This document shows, piece by piece, positions 34,801 to 34,871 of a DNA stretch of 34,871 nt. The notes beneath the pieces are model-generated. The model did no database searches. It saw only the letters and a program-made list of their open reading frames with translations, and was not told where the DNA came from. The DNA comes from JBCCSZ01 sp039199225. GTDB taxonomy: Bacteria > Bacteroidota > Bacteroidia > Chitinophagales > Saprospiraceae. Positions within the stretch are counted from its first letter, which is position 1, and each line of letters opens with the position of its first letter. The stretch lies in contig JBCCSZ010000040.1 of NCBI GenBank assembly GCA_039199225.1, forward strand, positions 1 to 34,871, given 5' to 3'. A program made the position numbers and the translations under genes.

Positions 34801-34871
34801 ATGGAAAAACCACAAAACGATCGCCGACAATTTTTCAAGCAGAGTTCTCTGCTTGTAGGAGCTGGACTGAC
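34801..34871 (+). CDS. N-terminus of a Tat-exported protein, cut by window edge
   Basis: From the ATG at 34801, 23 codons and two bases are present. The sequence DRRQFFKQSSLLVGAG is a twin-arginine signal: two Arg, then Phe-Phe-Lys and a hydrophobic stretch. The protein should therefore be exported folded, often with a cofactor. In Bacteroidota, such signals after a cytochrome-domain gene often belong to sugar phosphate isomerase/epimerase-like or Gfo/Idh/MocA proteins; which one cannot be told here. It starts 54 bp after the cytochrome gene stop and is probably cotranscribed with it. Confidence 0.7.
   Translation, partial: MEKPQNDRRQFFKQSSLLVGAGL

Overview
This window reads as chromosomal DNA of a Bacteroidota bacterium, most likely in or near the class Saprospiria (the Lewinella/Haliscomenobacter/Saprospira type). 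The phylum call rests on four predicted secreted proteins that end in type IX secretion (T9SS) sorting domains, on several promoter-like sites of the Bacteroidota form (TAnnTTTG, in the best case with TTTG 19 bp upstream), and on the tig-clpP-clpX order. The class call is an impression from protein style and is less certain.

Layout. (1) 1-6342: the 5' part of truA on the minus strand, then a plus-strand tripartite RND efflux set (TolC-like outer membrane factor, membrane-fusion adaptor, AcrB-like pump). (2) 6387-17817: a secretome block with a 1072-aa surface protein carrying calcium-type DxDxDG repeats, an integral-membrane YdjM/DUF457 protein, a GH13 alpha-amylase, an unrecognised secreted protein divergent from the amylase, and an atypical subtilisin/sedolisin-like protease. 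All four secreted proteins share the same C-terminal beta-sandwich plus sorting-domain cassette. (3) 18003-24355, minus strand: an acyl-CoA dehydrogenase whose promoter is bracketed by two palindromes, then a likely rsh-fur-SWIM operon (stringent response, iron regulation, zinc-finger protein). (4) 24721-28634, plus strand: tRNA-Leu(UAG), trigger factor, ClpP and ClpX, a protein folding and quality-control block with clear terminators. (5) 28840-33217: a GH78 alpha-L-rhamnosidase, a BASS-like transporter and a DUF1572/DinB-like protein, joined by two ATGA start/stop overlaps. (6) 33322-34871: a membrane protein fusing a DUF2231-like region, a c-type cytochrome domain and leucine-rich repeats, followed by the start of a twin-arginine-exported protein cut by the window edge.

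How it fits together. The organism appears to be a heterotroph that secretes polymer-degrading enzymes through T9SS (amylase, protease) and processes rhamnosides in the envelope. Housekeeping genes (truA, rsh, fur, tig, clpP, clpX, tRNA) are intact and uninterrupted. I see no insertion sequence, prophage, integrase, CRISPR array or defence island.

The items most worth follow-up are the paired palindromes at the acyl-CoA dehydrogenase promoter, the protease without a canonical His motif, the amylase with a large insert, the cytochrome-LRR membrane fusion, and the coupled rhamnosidase-transporter-DinB operon. Nothing here proves a wholly new system.
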